Assembly: GCF_900230255.1 (NCBI RefSeq)
Contig: NZ_OCNJ01000005.1
Location: forward strand, 124,001-188,000
Origin: Caenispirillum bisanense
Lineage (GTDB): Bacteria; Pseudomonadota; Alphaproteobacteria; Rhodospirillales; Rhodospirillaceae
Direction: 5' to 3'
DNA length: 64,000 bases
Position numbers and translations under genes: made by a program. Position 1 is the stretch's first letter. Each line of letters opens with the position of its first letter. The notes below the pieces were generated by a model. The model saw nothing but the letters and a program-made list of their open reading frames with translations, was not told the DNA's origin and ran no database searches. Positions 37,723 to 47,026 of this stretch are shown here, piece after piece.

Positions 37723-39081
37723 TCAATTGGAGGCCGCACCGGCCGGTTCCGTCGACACCGCCGCCTCGGCCGGCTTGCCGACCACGACCACGAGCAGGTT
37801 CTCCGGCTTCAGCAGGCGCTCGGCCACCCGTTTCACGTCGGCCAGCGTCACCGCTTCCACCTGGGCGTTGCGGGTTTCCAGGTGGTCGATGGGCAGGTCG
37901 TCGAGCTGCATGGCCATGAGGATCGACGCGATGGCCCCGGTGGAGGAAAACCGCAGCGGAAACGCACCGGTCAGGTAGGTCTTGGCGTCGGCCAGTTCGC
38001 CCTCGGTCGGGCCGGCGGCGGCCATCTTGCGCCATTCCTCGCGGATGACGTCCATGCTGGTCTCGAACCGCGCCCGCTGGGTGGCGACGCCGCCGATCAT
38101 CAGCGCGGCGTGGTCGAGCGGATAGAGATAGCTGTAGACCGAATAGGCGAGCCCCCGCTCCTCGCGCACCTCCTCCATCAGCCGCGAGGCGAACCCACCG
38201 CCGCCGAGGATGTAGTTGAGGACATAGGCGGCGTAGAAGTCCGGGTCGTCGCGGGCGATGCCGGCGTGGCCGAACATGCCCACCGTCTGCGGAATGTCCA
38301 TCTCCACGGCGACGGTGCGGCCGGTGAACTCGCGCGTCACGTCGGCGACCTTGGGCAGGTCGCTCTTTTCCGGCAGGCCGCCGAACACGTCGTCGAGGAC
38401 GGTCTTCAGCTCCTCGGGCGTGATGTCGCCGGCGACGCCGATCACCAGGTCCTCGCGGTTCAGGCGGGTGGCGGCGAACTGCTTCAGGTCGTCGACCGTG
38501 ATGGCGCGCACTGTCTCTTCCGTGCCTTCCGTGCGCTTGCGGTAGGGGTGGTCGGGGAAGGCCGTCTCGAACCACGTGCGCGAAGCGATGGTGTTGGGGT
38601 CTTCCTTCTCGAAGCGCAGCCCGGCGAGGATCTGGCCGCGGATGCGCTCCACCGGCTCGGGGTCGAAGCGCGGCTCGGTCAGCGCCGTTTCCAGCAGGTC
38701 GAAGGCCGTTTCCCGGTTGTCGGTGATGGTCTTCAGGCTGCCGGAGAAGGTGTCGAGGCCGGCGTCGAAACCCAGCTCGATGGCGAGGTCCTGCAGCTTG
38801 GACTGGAAGGCGAAGCTGTCGAGCGCGCCGGCGCCCTCGTCGAGCAGGCCCGAAGCCATGTTGGCGAGGCCCTGCTTGTCCTCCGAGTCCTGCGCCGCGC
38901 CGCCGCGGAAGGCGAACTGCAGCGAGATGATGGGGAGCGTATGGTCCTCCGCCAGCCAGGCCTCGATGCCCTGGTCGGAGACGACGCGCTGCACGTCGAT
39001 GACGGCCTGCGCCGGCCACACGGCGACGAGCAACAGGCCGAGGCCGCCGAGGACGGCGCGGAACGGGGTGGGGATGCGCAT
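37723..39081 (-). CDS. M16 peptidase-like protein without the zinc motif
   Basis: The predicted 452-residue protein has a signal peptide (cleavage after VWPAQA) and two M16 halves. The first half has the family frame FAFRGGAAQDSEDKQGLANMASGLLDEG but no HxxEH, so it cannot bind zinc as the active subunit. The C-terminal half keeps the substrate-binding phrases (SRLMEEVREERGLAYSVYSY). It is translated 11 bases after an HxxEH-bearing paralogue, the usual heterodimer arrangement of active and inactive subunits in the periplasm. The start at 39081 gives a proper signal peptide. Confidence 0.88.
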   Translation of the reverse strand: MRIPTPFRAVLGGLGLLLVAVWPAQAVIDVQRVVSDQGIEAWLAEDHTLPIISLQFAFRGGAAQDSEDKQGLANMASGLLDEGAGALDSFAFQSKLQDLAIELGFDAGLDTFSGSLKTITDNRETAFDLLETALTEPRFDPEPVERIRGQILAGLRFEKEDPNTIASRTWFETAFPDHPYRKRTEGTEETVRAITVDDLKQFAATRLNREDLVIGVAGDITPEELKTVLDDVFGGLPEKSDLPKVADVTREFTGRTVAVEMDIPQTVGMFGHAGIARDDPDFYAAYVLNYILGGGGFASRLMEEVREERGLAYSVYSYLYPLDHAALMIGGVATQRARFETSMDVIREEWRKMAAAGPTEGELADAKTYLTGAFPLRFSSTGAIASILMAMQLDDLPIDHLETRNAQVEAVTLADVKRVAERLLKPENLLVVVVGKPAEAAVSTEPAGAASN

Positions 39082-39092
39082 ATCGGGCCTCC

Positions 39093-40574
39093 TCAGCCGG
39101 CCTTGCCGCCGGCGGCGGTGCCAGCGTCGGACGGGGTGGATGCGGGGGTGGACGGGGCGGCGGCGGGGGCCGGCGCGGCGGCGGTTTCCGGCGGGGCCGC
39201 CGGCAGCAGCACGCCGGTGGCCGACTGGCCCTCGCGCAGGACGTCGCGCGCCACCTGCATCACCTGCTCGGGCGTCACCGCGCCGATGCGCTGCGGCCAG
39301 GCCTGCACGTCGGCCAGCGTCGAGCCGGTGGCGAGCGCCGCGCCGATGGTGCGCGCCGCCGACTGGCTGGAATCGCGGGCGTAGACCAGGCCCGCCTTCA
39401 GGCGCTGCTTGGCTTGCGTCACCTCTTCGGCGGTGACGCCCTCGTCGAGCAGGCGCGCGACCTCGGCATCGATGGCGGCCTGCACGTCTTCCGGCGCGCG
39501 GTCGGCGGCGGGGGTGCCGTAGAAGCCGAAGGTGCCGTAGTCGACGGCGGTGCCGCGGTAGAAGGCGCCGGCCGAGACCGCCACCTTGTCCTTCACCACC
39601 AGCTGCTGGTAGAGCCGGCTGACGCTGCCGCCGCCGAGGATCTCCGACAGCACCTGCAGGGCATAGGGCTCCCACGCTTCGCCGATGTTGTAGCTCGGCG
39701 CCACGTACTGGCGGCTCCACGAGGCCTGGCCGACGCGCGGATGCTCCATGACGACGCGGCTGTCGGCCGGCGGCGGCAGCTCGCGCACCCGCTCGCGCTC
39801 GAAGTCGGGGCCGCGCGGGATGGCGCCGTAGGTCTCCTCGGCGAGGGTGCGCACCTGTTCCACCGTGGCGTCGCCGGCGACCACCAGGATGGCGTTGTTG
39901 GGGGCGTACCACTGGCGATAGAAGGCGACGGCGTCGTCGCGGGTCAACTCGCGCAGCTCGTGCTCCCAGCCGATCACCGGGTTGCGGTAGGGGTGGACGG
40001 TCCACAGCGCCAGATCCACCCGCTCGCCCAGCAGGGCGGCAGGCTCGTTGGCGACGCGCGACAGGCGTTCTTCCAGCACCACGTCGCGCTCGGTCAGCAC
40101 CGTCTTCTCGTCGAGCGTCAGGTCGGCCATGCGGTCGGCCTCCATGCGCATGACGAGGTCGAGGCGGTCGGCGGCGATGTTCTGGAAGTAGGCGGTGTAG
40201 TCCGACGCCGTGAAGGCGTTGTCGGTGCCGCCGTTGCGGGCGACGATCTTGGAGAACTCGCCCGGCGGGATCTCGTCGGTGCCCTTGAACATCAGGTGTT
40301 CGAACAGGTGGGCGATGCCGGACTTGCCCGGCGGCTCGTCGGCGGCGCCGACCTTGTACCACACCATCTGCGTCACCACCGGCACCCGGTGGTCGGGAAT
40401 GACGACCACCTGCAGGCCGTTGTCGAGGGTGAAGGCGTGCGCGTCGAACACCTGGTCGATCTCGGCGCCCGGCGTCGCGGTCTCCGCCGCGGCGAGCGCC
40501 GGCGGCGGCGCCAGCAGCGCGCCGGCCAGCAGGGCGGCGGCGAGGGCGCGGGGGCGGGTGACGCGAGATGTCAT
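39093..40574 (-). CDS. periplasmic M16 zinc metallopeptidase
   Basis: The predicted 493-residue peptidase has a signal peptide (ALLAPPPALAAAE) and an active M16 site. The inverted zinc motif HLFEH occurs in SGIAHLFEHLMFKGTDEIPP, and the third ligand Glu lies downstream in LTERDVVLEERLS. It likely degrades peptides in the periplasm together with the inactive subunit encoded next. The C-terminus is an Ala/Pro-rich tail of about 35 residues, probably disordered. It lies 115 bases after the DUF3035 gene, with a hairpin in between, so it may have its own promoter. Confidence 0.92.
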   Translation of the reverse strand: MTSRVTRPRALAAALLAGALLAPPPALAAAETATPGAEIDQVFDAHAFTLDNGLQVVVIPDHRVPVVTQMVWYKVGAADEPPGKSGIAHLFEHLMFKGTDEIPPGEFSKIVARNGGTDNAFTASDYTAYFQNIAADRLDLVMRMEADRMADLTLDEKTVLTERDVVLEERLSRVANEPAALLGERVDLALWTVHPYRNPVIGWEHELRELTRDDAVAFYRQWYAPNNAILVVAGDATVEQVRTLAEETYGAIPRGPDFERERVRELPPPADSRVVMEHPRVGQASWSRQYVAPSYNIGEAWEPYALQVLSEILGGGSVSRLYQQLVVKDKVAVSAGAFYRGTAVDYGTFGFYGTPAADRAPEDVQAAIDAEVARLLDEGVTAEEVTQAKQRLKAGLVYARDSSQSAARTIGAALATGSTLADVQAWPQRIGAVTPEQVMQVARDVLREGQSATGVLLPAAPPETAAAPAPAAAPSTPASTPSDAGTAAGGKAG

Positions 40575-40656
40575 GCGGCTCTCCCTGAAAAAGCGAAGGC
40601 CCGGCCGGTTCAACACCGCCCGGGCCCGGTCGTGCCTGGCATATGGGTCCGGGCCA

Positions 40657-40676
40657 GCGGCGGGACAACCCGCCGC
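40657..40676 (-). terminator. hairpin after the DUF3035 gene
   Basis: GCGGCGGG (40657-40664) pairs with CCCGCCGC (40669-40676) around the loop ACAA, 13 bases beyond the DUF3035 stop. It probably separates ribF-lspA-DUF3035 from the M16 pair; there is no T-tract. Confidence 0.5.
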
Positions 40677-40689
40677 GGCCGGCGCCGCC

Positions 40690-41268
40690 TCAGAACAGCC
40701 CTTCCAGGAAGGCCTTCTCGCGGCGTTCGATCTTGGGCGTCTCGCCCTGGGTAACGGGCGTGCCGAGAGCCTGGTTCTCGCGGATGCGGCGGGCTTCCGC
40801 CTCGGGGTCGACGATGGTACCGGGCGGCGTCGGGCCGCGCCAGAACACCAGGCGGTCGGTGAGCGTGCGCTCCTCCTCGGCGAGCACCGAGGACTCGCGG
40901 TTGACCACCTGGCGGATGTCGTCGGGGGCCTGGGCGGCGCCGGTCTTGGACAGCAGCACCGATTCGCCCGGGCTCAGGCCGGCGTTGAGGTAGGCCTGCT
41001 GGACCTGCTGGCCGGTCAGCGCGCGACGCGCCTGCATCTCGGCCGTGCCTTCCTGCGGGCGGGGCGCGCCGGGCTCTGGCGGGCGCAGGCTGAACTGCGG
41101 CGGGATCGACAGCGGCGCGCGGGACACCACGGTGAACTCGTCCGGGCCTTCGCGTTCGAGGCCGAGAACCTGCTTGGTGTTGCCGCAGGCCGACAGCGCC
41201 AGCGTCACGGCCAGGGCACCGCCGACCAACCAGACGGACCGCAAGGAGGAAGAACGCATCACAATCAC
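40690..41268 (-). CDS. DUF3035 lipoprotein
   Basis: The 192-residue protein has a lipoprotein signal with lipobox LSAC (VTLALSACGN, Cys about 28). The mature part contains the DUF3035 phrases LSIPPQFSLRPPEPGAPRPQ and EEERTLTDRLVFWRGPTPPG. It is hydrophilic and periplasmic, anchored to a membrane by lipid. It follows lspA, whose product matures such lipoproteins, by 15 bases. The family has no known function and occurs mainly in alphaproteobacteria beside lspA and M16 genes, as here. Confidence 0.85.
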   Translation of the reverse strand: MIVMRSSSLRSVWLVGGALAVTLALSACGNTKQVLGLEREGPDEFTVVSRAPLSIPPQFSLRPPEPGAPRPQEGTAEMQARRALTGQQVQQAYLNAGLSPGESVLLSKTGAAQAPDDIRQVVNRESSVLAEEERTLTDRLVFWRGPTPPGTIVDPEAEARRIRENQALGTPVTQGETPKIERREKAFLEGLF

Positions 41269-41283
41269 ACTCCGTCGTGCTGT

Positions 41284-41772
41284 CTATTCCGGCTTGCGCT
41301 CGGAGGGTCGGAAGATGTTGTCGAGCACCAGGATGGCCGCACCGACCACAATGGCGGCATCGGCCACGTTGAACGCCGGCCAATGATAGCCGAAAGCGTG
41401 CAGGTCGAGGAAGTCCGCGACGGCACCCCAGCGCACGCGGTCGACGACGTTGCCGACGGCACCGCCGACGATGGCGCCGAGCGCGAGGCGCGAGGCCCGC
41501 GACGGCTCGCGCGCCATCCACACCAGCAGGGCCGCCGCCACCGCCAGCGACAGGCCGATCAGCGCCCAGGCCTGGGTGCCCGGCTCGTTGAACATGCCGA
41601 ACGAGACGCCGTAGTTCCACGCCATGACCAGGTTGAAGAACGGCGTCACCTCGATGACGCGCGGCACCGCCATGACCGTCTCGACGATGTAGATCTTGCT
41701 GATCTGGTCGACGACGAGAAGAACCGCCGCCAGCACCAGGCCGGGGATCATGCGCCGGAAATCGAAGGTCAT
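41284..41772 (-). CDS. lspA: lipoprotein signal peptidase
   Basis: The predicted 162-residue signal peptidase II has four membrane helices and the two catalytic aspartates, in GNVVDRVRWGAVADFLDL and FNVADAAIVVG. It also has the N-terminal DQISKIYI and the NYGVSFGMF segment. It removes signal peptides from diacylated prolipoproteins such as the next gene's product. It lies 49 bases after ribF. In many proteobacteria ileS sits between ribF and lspA; here it does not. Confidence 0.95.
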   Translation of the reverse strand: MTFDFRRMIPGLVLAAVLLVVDQISKIYIVETVMAVPRVIEVTPFFNLVMAWNYGVSFGMFNEPGTQAWALIGLSLAVAAALLVWMAREPSRASRLALGAIVGGAVGNVVDRVRWGAVADFLDLHAFGYHWPAFNVADAAIVVGAAILVLDNIFRPSERKPE

Positions 41773-41821
41773 GCGGAAGGGCTCTGGTCGGTTGCGGGGG
41801 CGGGCGGGACGGGTGCGGCGG

Positions 41822-42814
41822 TCACGGCGTGGCCGGCCGCCAGGGAACGTCTGCAGCCGGGCCAGCATGCGGGCCGAGTTCGGCGAGAATGCGGCGCGCC
41901 TCCTGCCCGTCCTGCACGATCTGGGCGCGCAGGTCTTCGAGGCCGGCGAACTTGCGCTCGGCCCGCAGGTGCTCGACCAGGGCGACGCGCAGGTGCTCGC
42001 CATAGAGGTCGGGCGAGGTATCGAACAGGTGGACTTCCAGCAGCAGCGTCTGCTTGTCGAAGGTCGGGCGGCGGCCGAAGTTGGCGACGCCGTCGTGCCA
42101 CAGGGTCTCGGCGCCCTTGTCGATGCCGGCGCGCACCGCATAGACGCCCACCGCCGGGCGCAAAAGCTCGCCGAGCGAGACGTTGGCGGTCGGGAAGCCG
42201 ATGGTGCGGCCGCGGGCGTCGCCGTGCTCGACGCGGCCCTCGATCTCCCAGCAGCGGCCGAGCAGCCGGGCGGCCTCGGCCGGGCGGCCCTCGCGCAGGG
42301 CGGTGCGGATGTTGGTCGAGGAATAGATGGTGCCGTCGGCGGCGGTGACCGAGCCGACGGAGGTGACGTCGAAGCCGTACTTCACCGCCATCTGGCGCAG
42401 GAAGGCGACGTCGCCCACGCGGCCGCGGCCAAAGACGTAATCGGCCCCCACCACCACGTGACTGACGCCGAGGCCCTCGACCAGCACTTCCTGCACGAAC
42501 TCCTCCGCCGACTTGGCGGCGAAACCCAGGTCGAAGTGCTGGGCATAGAGGAAGTCGAGCCCGATGGCCTCCACGTGCCGCGCCTTGGTGCGGAAGCTGG
42601 TCAGGCGGAAGGGCTCCAGGTCGGGCTTGAACACCATGCGCGGGTGCGGCTCGAAGGTCATGGCCGCCGCCGGCCGACCGGCCTGCCGGGCGAGGCGCTG
42701 GGCCGTTCCGAGCACCGCCCGATGGCCGAGGTGCACGCCGTCGAAGTTGCCGAGCGCGATCACCGCACCCCGCACGTCGGGCGAGACCTCCTCGTAATGG
42801 CGGAAGATGCGCAT
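41822..42814 (-). CDS. ribF: bifunctional riboflavin kinase/FAD synthetase
   Basis: The predicted 330-residue RibF has an N-terminal FAD synthetase domain with the nucleotidyltransferase motif ALGNFDGVHLGHRAV and the SSTNIRTALREG block. The C-terminal riboflavin kinase domain carries GRTIGFPTANVSL, GVYAV and FDTSPDLYGEHLRV. It makes FMN and FAD for flavoproteins including the ETF-QO encoded nearby. I chose the Met at 42814, where homology starts; an in-frame upstream Met at 42886 adds 24 unrelated residues. It diverges from argG. Confidence 0.95.
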   Translation of the reverse strand: MRIFRHYEEVSPDVRGAVIALGNFDGVHLGHRAVLGTAQRLARQAGRPAAAMTFEPHPRMVFKPDLEPFRLTSFRTKARHVEAIGLDFLYAQHFDLGFAAKSAEEFVQEVLVEGLGVSHVVVGADYVFGRGRVGDVAFLRQMAVKYGFDVTSVGSVTAADGTIYSSTNIRTALREGRPAEAARLLGRCWEIEGRVEHGDARGRTIGFPTANVSLGELLRPAVGVYAVRAGIDKGAETLWHDGVANFGRRPTFDKQTLLLEVHLFDTSPDLYGEHLRVALVEHLRAERKFAGLEDLRAQIVQDGQEARRILAELGPHAGPAADVPWRPATP

Positions 42815-42955
42815 GGACGGAGCGGGCGACTCTCGGCGGTTGAACGGCGGGACCTGTCCCTCGTGGAGGGTCAAGGGGTAGTGCATAACGCGCGCCGAGG
42901 CAAGGGCGGCTGCACGGCACCGCCGGCCGCCCGCCCGCAGGGCCGCGCGCGGCCC

Positions 42956-42983
42956 TTGTGCGCCTTCCGTCTTCGCCTATACT
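42956..42983 (+). promoter_or_regulatory. possible sigma-70 promoter of argG
   Basis: TTGTGC (42956-42961) and TATACT (42978-42983) are separated by 16 bases, 47 bases before the argG start. The -10 is good and the -35 moderate. No ARG-type operator was recognised. Confidence 0.4.
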
Positions 42984-43029
42984 GCGCCCTTCGCCAATTC
43001 CCACACCTACGGTTCAAGGGCGCATCATC

Positions 43030-44241
<1,212 letters not shown>

Positions 44242-44267
44242 GCCCCAGCATCGCTGACATGACGGAA

Positions 44268-44298
44268 GGGGCGGCACCACCGGGTGCCGCCCCTTGTT
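44268..44298 (+). terminator. intrinsic terminator of argG
   Basis: An 11-bp stem (44268-44278 with 44283-44293) with a four-base loop is followed by TTGTT, 26 bases after the argG stop. The rest of the gap to rlmN (44299-44445) contains a second, longer-range GC pairing (AGCCCCGG with CCGGGGCT) but no gene that I can see. Confidence 0.85.
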
Positions 44299-44445
44299 GC
44301 TGGACATCCTGCTGCAAAAGCTGAGCCCCGGGCGCATACCAGAAGGCAGAGGCGGGTCCGGGGCTTACGAAGCAAGTATGGGCGGAACCGAGGCGCCTGG
44401 TCAAGCAACCGGGCGGCTGCGCCGGCGGCCGCTCCACCCCCGGCC

Positions 44446-45684
44446 TCAGCCGTGGGGATCGTCGGCGATGCCGGCTTCCAGGCGCGCCTTCAGCAGCGAC
44501 TTGCGCTCGCGCTCGCTGGCCGACTTCAGCTGGCCGCAGGCGGCCAGGATGTCGCGGCCGCGCGGCATGCGGATGGGCGCCGTGTAGCCCTCGTCCGCCA
44601 GCATGTCGGAGAACCGGCGGATGCGGTTCCACGAGCTGACCTCGAAGGCGGAGCCGGGCCAAGCGTTGAAGGGGATCAGGTTGAACTTGCAGGGGATGCC
44701 CTTCACCAGCCGCGCCAGCTCGCGCACGTCGGCGTCGCTGTCGTTGACGTCCTTCAGCATGACGTATTCGAAGGTGATGCGCCGCGCGTTGGAGACGCCC
44801 GGATACTCGCGGCAGGCCTTCATCAGCTCCGCCAGCGGGTACTTCTTGTTGATGGGCATGATGCGGCTGCGGACCTCGTCGGTCGCGGCGTGCAGCGACA
44901 CGGCGAGGTTCACGTTGATGTCGGCGCCGAGGCGGTACATCTCCGGCACCACGCCCGAGGTCGACAGGGTGATGCGCCGGCGCGACAGGGCGATGCCGTC
45001 GCCGTCCACCAGGATCTTCAGCGCCTTCACCACGTTGTCGTAATTGTAGAGCGGCTCGCCCATGCCCATCATGACGATGTTCGAAAGCTTGCGGCTCTCG
45101 TCGGTCGGGCTCGGCCACTCGCCGTAGGAGTCGCGCGCCAGCATGAACTGGCCGACGATCTCCGCCGCCGACAGGTTGCGCACCAGCAGCTGGGTGCCGG
45201 TGTGGCAGAACTTGCAGGTCAGGGTGCAGCCCACCTGGCTCGAGATGCACACCGAGCCGCGCGTCTCTTCTACGTCGGGGATGTAGACGGTCTCCGCCTC
45301 CTTGCCGTCGGCGAAGCGCATGAGCCACTTGCGGGTGCCGTCCTCGCTGGTCTGCTCCACCTGCCTGGTCGGGCGGCGGATGACGAAGTGCTCGTCGAGC
45401 TTCGTCCGCAGGTCCTTGGACAGGTTCGACATGGCCGCGAAATCGGTGACGCCGCGGTTGTAGATCCACTGCCAGACCTGCTTGACGCGGAACGGCTTCT
45501 CGCCCAGTTCGGCCAGCGCGACGCCCAGTTCCTCGCGGCTCAGGCCGACGAGGTCGCGCTTGCCGTGGTCGGCGGCGATGGCGGCGCGCGTGGCGGCGTC
45601 GCTGGCCTGCAGCGGCAGCTTCTCGATGCCGTCGTCGGTGACGGCGTTGGTCTGGTCGGCGGCGGTGAGGGCGGCGTCGGTCAT
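44446..45684 (-). CDS. rlmN: dual-specificity 23S rRNA/tRNA adenine-C2 methyltransferase RlmN
   Basis: The predicted 412-residue radical-SAM enzyme methylates C2 of A2503 in 23S rRNA and A37 in some tRNAs. The 4Fe-4S cysteines are Cys153, Cys157 and Cys160 (CTLTCKFC), and the methyl-carrying Cys pair is represented by Cys146 (SVCISSQ) and a C-terminal Cys in ILAACGQL. Other blocks are [13 protein letters not shown] and [15 protein letters not shown] prefer the start at 45684, which has GGAGA eight bases upstream. The alternative at 45702 would be almost on the predicted transcription start. Confidence 0.95.
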   Translation of the reverse strand: MTDAALTAADQTNAVTDDGIEKLPLQASDAATRAAIAADHGKRDLVGLSREELGVALAELGEKPFRVKQVWQWIYNRGVTDFAAMSNLSKDLRTKLDEHFVIRRPTRQVEQTSEDGTRKWLMRFADGKEAETVYIPDVEETRGSVCISSQVGCTLTCKFCHTGTQLLVRNLSAAEIVGQFMLARDSYGEWPSPTDESRKLSNIVMMGMGEPLYNYDNVVKALKILVDGDGIALSRRRITLSTSGVVPEMYRLGADINVNLAVSLHAATDEVRSRIMPINKKYPLAELMKACREYPGVSNARRITFEYVMLKDVNDSDADVRELARLVKGIPCKFNLIPFNAWPGSAFEVSSWNRIRRFSDMLADEGYTAPIRMPRGRDILAACGQLKSASERERKSLLKARLEAGIADDPHG

Positions 45685-45709
45685 GGCACGGGTCTCCAGC
45701 ATGGCCGCG

Positions 45710-45738
45710 TATATAAGGCGTCCCGCCCCCGGCGCAAA
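45710..45738 (-). promoter_or_regulatory. possible sigma-70 promoter of rlmN
   Basis: On the minus strand TTTGCG (45738-45733) is followed after 17 bases by TATATA (45715-45710). The transcript would begin near 45703, giving a leader of about 18 bases to the ATG at 45684. Confidence 0.4.
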
Positions 45739-45811
45739 GCGCAACATGCCCCTGCGGCGCGTGCGGATGCAGGGCCATCCTGCCACTTCAGCGCCTGCCG
45801 ACCGTTGAGCA

Positions 45812-45830
45812 GACGGGTATACTGCCCGTC
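45812..45830 (+). promoter_or_regulatory. TATACT flanked by an inverted repeat
   Basis: GACGGG (45812-45817) and CCCGTC (45825-45830) flank TATACTG, 28 bases before the first lipoprotein gene. It may be a -10 element within an operator, or a short RNA hairpin. No convincing -35 precedes it. Confidence 0.3.
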
Positions 45831-45857
45831 CACTCACCAGGAGGAAGGAGCCGCCCC

Positions 45858-46349
45858 ATGCGCTTCACGGCACCCGCAGCCGCCCTCGCCACCGTCGCCC
45901 TGCTCGCCGCCTGCGCGCCCGACACCGCCAGCACCGACGCCGTCGGCACGGCGACACCCGGCGCATCCGCCCCCACGACGACCGCGCCGCAGGCCGCCGC
46001 AGGCCCCAGCTTCCCGGAGGCGCTGATCGAGGCCTACGGCGCCATGGCGCAGTTCGAGGACCGCGCCGGTTCGCCCCAGGACGCCGTGTTCTTCCGCAAC
46101 AAGCAGACGCTGGTCGCGACCTCCGCCCTGCCCGAGCCGGAGCCGGCGCCCACCGACACCCTGGCCGCCGCCCGTGGCGACCTGATGGCCGCCCTCGGCT
46201 ACCGCGAGGCCATGCCGGTGCGCGTGGCGACCGCCCAGGCCGCCTACGACTGCTGGGCCAACGACGCGCGCTCGGCCGCCCAGCCGGTGCCCATCGATTG
46301 CCCGCGCCTGTTCCGTGATACCATTCAGGAAATCGCCGCCGCCCGTTGA
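45858..46349 (+). CDS. putative lipoprotein resembling the N-terminal domain of OmpA-like proteins
   Basis: The 163-residue protein has a lipoprotein signal (VALLAACAP, lipobox LAAC, Cys about 19), a Thr/Ala/Pro-rich linker and a helical domain. The domain contains [33 protein letters not shown] and [15 protein letters not shown], and ends with [12 protein letters not shown]. The xAxAAYDCW phrase and preceding layout are what I recall from the N-terminal part of OmpA-type lipoproteins in Rhodospirillales, but there is no OmpA peptidoglycan-binding domain. A paralogue lies 166 bases downstream. AGGAAGGAG precedes the ATG. Confidence 0.65.
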   Translation: MRFTAPAAALATVALLAACAPDTASTDAVGTATPGASAPTTTAPQAAAGPSFPEALIEAYGAMAQFEDRAGSPQDAVFFRNKQTLVATSALPEPEPAPTDTLAAARGDLMAALGYREAMPVRVATAQAAYDCWANDARSAAQPVPIDCPRLFRDTIQEIAAAR

Positions 46350-46395
46350 GGGCGGACGGCTGGGCCAGGAAATCGCCGCCGCCCGCTGAGGGCGG
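46326..46395 (+). repeat. 30-base direct duplication at the 3' end of the lipoprotein gene
   Basis: The 30 bases at 46326-46355, covering the last codons, the stop codon and six bases beyond it, recur at 46366-46395 with one mismatch (period 40 bases). The second copy is non-coding. It looks like a recent local duplication and can form GCC/GGC-rich hairpins with the trailing GGGCGG. Confidence 0.8.
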
Positions 46396-46515
46396 CAGCG
46401 CGCCCCCGTTTCACCGAAACCACGGCGGCGGCATGCCTGCCATGATTTGTGCACGATCGCAGGCCATGCTGCCGCCGTACCGACCACCCAGAGGAAACGC
46501 ACCACCGTGACGACG

Positions 46516-46998
46516 ATGCCGCGCCGCCTTCTCCCCGTCGCGCTCCTGCTGACGCTCGCCGCTTGCGCCGGCGAAGACAAGGCGCCCGAACCCACCGCCG
46601 CCGCCGCTGTGACCCCCGCCGCCGTCGCCACCGGCACCCTGCCCGGCGTCACCGCCGCGGCGCTGCCGGAAGCGCTCGCCCAGGCCTATACGGTGCTCGC
46701 CGAATCGGCGCAGGGCCAGCCGGCCGAGGTGTTCCAGGCCAAGGCCGCCGCCGCCGGCACCGGCGCCCTGCCCGAGCCCGAGGCACCGATGACGCCCGAC
46801 CTGCACCGCGCCGAGGCGGCCCTGCGCATCGCGCTCGCCAACAACGCCGGCGCCCTGCTGCCGCGCGAGGCCGCCACCGCCCAGGCCGCCTACGACTGCT
46901 GGGCCGTCGCCGAGCGCACCGGCGCGCCGCCGAGCGCCGCCGTGGACTGCCGCGCCCTGTTCGGCAGCAGCATCCGCGAGCTGTGGGCCCGCAGCTGA
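46516..46998 (+). CDS. putative lipoprotein, paralogue of the preceding gene
   Basis: The predicted 160-residue protein has a lipoprotein signal (LLLTLAACAG, lipobox LAAC) and a helical domain parallel to its neighbour's. It has LPEALAQAYTVLAESAQ, a linker LPEPEAPMTPDLHRAEAALRI, the shared [16 protein letters not shown] and a final CRALFGSSIREL. Two cysteines in the mature domain (in DCW and in CRALF) match the paralogue and could form a disulfide. I chose the ATG at 46516; a GTG at 46507 is also possible. Function is unknown; an envelope role follows from the signal. Confidence 0.65.
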   Translation: MPRRLLPVALLLTLAACAGEDKAPEPTAAAAVTPAAVATGTLPGVTAAALPEALAQAYTVLAESAQGQPAEVFQAKAAAAGTGALPEPEAPMTPDLHRAEAALRIALANNAGALLPREAATAQAAYDCWAVAERTGAPPSAAVDCRALFGSSIRELWARS

Positions 46999-47002
46999 GG
47001 CG

Positions 47003-47019
47003 GCGGGGTCCGTCCCCGC
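47003..47019. terminator. hairpin between convergent genes
   Basis: GCGGGG (47003-47008) and CCCCGC (47014-47019) form a stem. Outer GAGGCGG and CCGCCTC extend it imperfectly across the 28-base gap between the second lipoprotein gene and the LprI-like gene. It probably serves both strands. Confidence 0.45.
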
Positions 47020-47026
47020 TCCCGCC

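Noticed and set aside
37723-40668. A single continuous frame covering both M16 genes
   Set aside because: The second part is the real frame of the inactive subunit, but the first part is an off-frame reading of the active peptidase; each protein has its own signal peptide.
41284-42141. LspA extended upstream to 285 residues
   Set aside because: The extra N-terminal residues are the ribF 3' region read in another frame; LspA homology begins at the Met at 41772.
44299-44445. Possible tRNA or small RNA between argG and rlmN
   Set aside because: No cloverleaf or T-loop (GTTCGAATC-like) sequence can be found; only GC-rich hairpins are present.
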